Assembly (NCBI GenBank): GCA_026984045.1
Contig: JALSSV010000067.1
Location: 1-64,000, forward strand
Source: Chromatiales bacterium
GTDB lineage: Bacteria > Pseudomonadota > Gammaproteobacteria > UBA6429 > Thiohalophilaceae
DNA length: 64,000 bases
Direction of reading: 5' to 3'
Numbering within the stretch: the stretch's first letter is position 1; each line of letters opens with the position of its first letter. This document shows, piece after piece, positions 63,314 through 64,000 of this stretch. The translations under genes were made by a program, and so were the position numbers. The notes under the pieces were generated by a model that worked only from the letters and a program-made list of their open reading frames with translations, was not told where the DNA came from and ran no database searches.

Positions 63314-64000
63314 ATGTCCTCTTCCGCGTCCCCCGTCCGAGTCCTCGTCATCCGTGCGGGCGCCTTGGGTGACACCGTCTGTGCCACGAGCATCATCGAA
63401 CCCCTGCGTTATGAATTCGGCGAGGACGTGCACATCGAGTGGGTCGCCAAGGCCGGCATGGGCGATCTGTTCGCCGCAGATCCGCGCATCGCCCGAGTCC
63501 ATGAACTCCGGAACCGTCGATTGCCCCTGCCGTTCAACCGCGACAAGGCGACCATCGTCAAGGCCTCCCGCCACCATCCTTATGATTATGTCATAAACCT
63601 GGAACTCGGCCCATTGTTCAACGATCTGGTCCGCACCGTTTCCGCCAGACACCGGATCGGCATGCCCTATCACTATTTTGCCGAACCCCCGGAAGCCCAT
63701 GCGGTGGAGAACCTGAAGTTGATTTACCAGAGTTTTCTGGGCAGCCAGTCGCTGAATCGCTCATGGCCGGTTCTGCAAGGGCTCGAGGAAACCGCGCTGC
63801 GGAAACGTTTCAATTTACCCTCGGCCTGGCATGTATTCGTGCCTGCAAACAGTCATGTAGGCAAAAGGCATCATCTCAACCATCGAGCCTGGCCACTATC
63901 ACATTGGCAGAATCTCCTTGAGCTATGCGATGTGGCAGGTATCCACATCGTCATGGTTGGCGGGCCAGCGGATCGTAGCCTGCTCGATGCCCTTCGACCG
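63314..64000 (+). CDS. Glycosyltransferase family 9 (heptosyltransferase-like), partial
   Basis: The frame opens at the ATG at 63314 and stays open to the right edge (229 codons). The N-terminus VRVLVIRAGALGDTVCATSIIEPL is the GT9/heptosyltransferase signature, and near the edge VPANSHVGKRHHLNHRAWPLSHW followed by IHIVMVGGPADRSL starts the donor-binding domain. The C-terminus lies beyond the window. It diverges from the GT4 gene across 61 bases. Confidence 0.87.
   Translation, partial: MSSSASPVRVLVIRAGALGDTVCATSIIEPLRYEFGEDVHIEWVAKAGMGDLFAADPRIARVHELRNRRLPLPFNRDKATIVKASRHHPYDYVINLELGPLFNDLVRTVSARHRIGMPYHYFAEPPEAHAVENLKLIYQSFLGSQSLNRSWPVLQGLEETALRKRFNLPSAWHVFVPANSHVGKRHHLNHRAWPLSHWQNLLELCDVAGIHIVMVGGPADRSLLDALRP

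Overview
The window is a GC-rich chromosomal segment of a Gammaproteobacterium, most likely a free-living respiratory and probably sulfur-linked lineage near the Chromatiales. That placement is an inference. It rests on an Escherichia-like backbone (ygfB-pepP-ubiH-ubiI facing zapA-ssrS-ygfA), outer-membrane, lipid A and Kdo genes, a NapA-type molybdoenzyme cluster, NnrS, and periplasmic DsrE-like proteins. No rRNA, tRNA, CRISPR array, prophage or complete insertion sequence was seen.

Layout. 1-8 kb is accessory: a structured palindromic element, a MazF-type toxin-antitoxin pair, a DUF4160/DUF2442 pair, a YqaA membrane protein, a porin, a DUF4143 ATPase and two tandem HEPN/MNT pairs, all interspersed with dispersed repeats. 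7.8-15.9 kb holds a PfkB sugar kinase, dgkA and a glycine-cleavage operon (lipA-gcvT-gcvH-gcvPA-tpx-gcvPB) behind a tandem glycine riboswitch and terminator. 16-24.6 kb is the conserved ubiquinone/division block: a Na+/H+ antiporter, two FAD hydroxylases, pepP, ygfB, then divergently a ZapB-like protein, zapA, 6S RNA, ygfA, an EVE protein and a Lys/Ala-rich histone-H1-like protein. 24.9-27.5 kb carries ilvA, rpiA and a DUF2905 protein.

27.7-31.2 kb holds the most unusual system. An ECF sigma factor is translationally coupled to an anti-sigma factor whose periplasmic half is a DsrE-like domain. It faces a secreted DsrE-like protein and a porin. Both divergent start regions carry the same promoter-like motif, GGAATA-N16-CGTCT. 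31.3-39.4 kb has nnrS, a nitroreductase, a c-di-GMP-I riboswitch in front of a DUF1631 gene, a di-heme cytochrome c peroxidase with an FNR-like box, and a peroxiredoxin-glutaredoxin with an OxyR-like site. 39.5-49 kb is a NapA-like respiratory cluster with two NapG-like and two NapH-like proteins, NapF, a di-heme cytochrome and a pentaheme NapC-type protein, but no napB or napD in view.

49-64 kb carries a cold-shock gene, thiC with a TPP riboswitch, pcm, tolC, an isochorismatase-like hydrolase and then envelope glycan genes. These include a single-chain LpxL-WaaA fusion, kdkA, several family 9 glycosyltransferases, UDP-glucose dehydrogenase, a UDP-xylose-synthase-type decarboxylase and a family 4 glycosyltransferase. 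The last gene runs off the right edge.

Three dispersed repeat families recur between genes: a REPIN-like GTAGGAGCGGCGC pair, a GGGTAGC/GCTACCC palindrome, and a CCCTCACCCTGTCCC element. One locus nests one family inside another. Start codons were moved from the longest possible frame wherever a Shine-Dalgarno sequence, 4-base stop/start overlap or family alignment favoured another codon.
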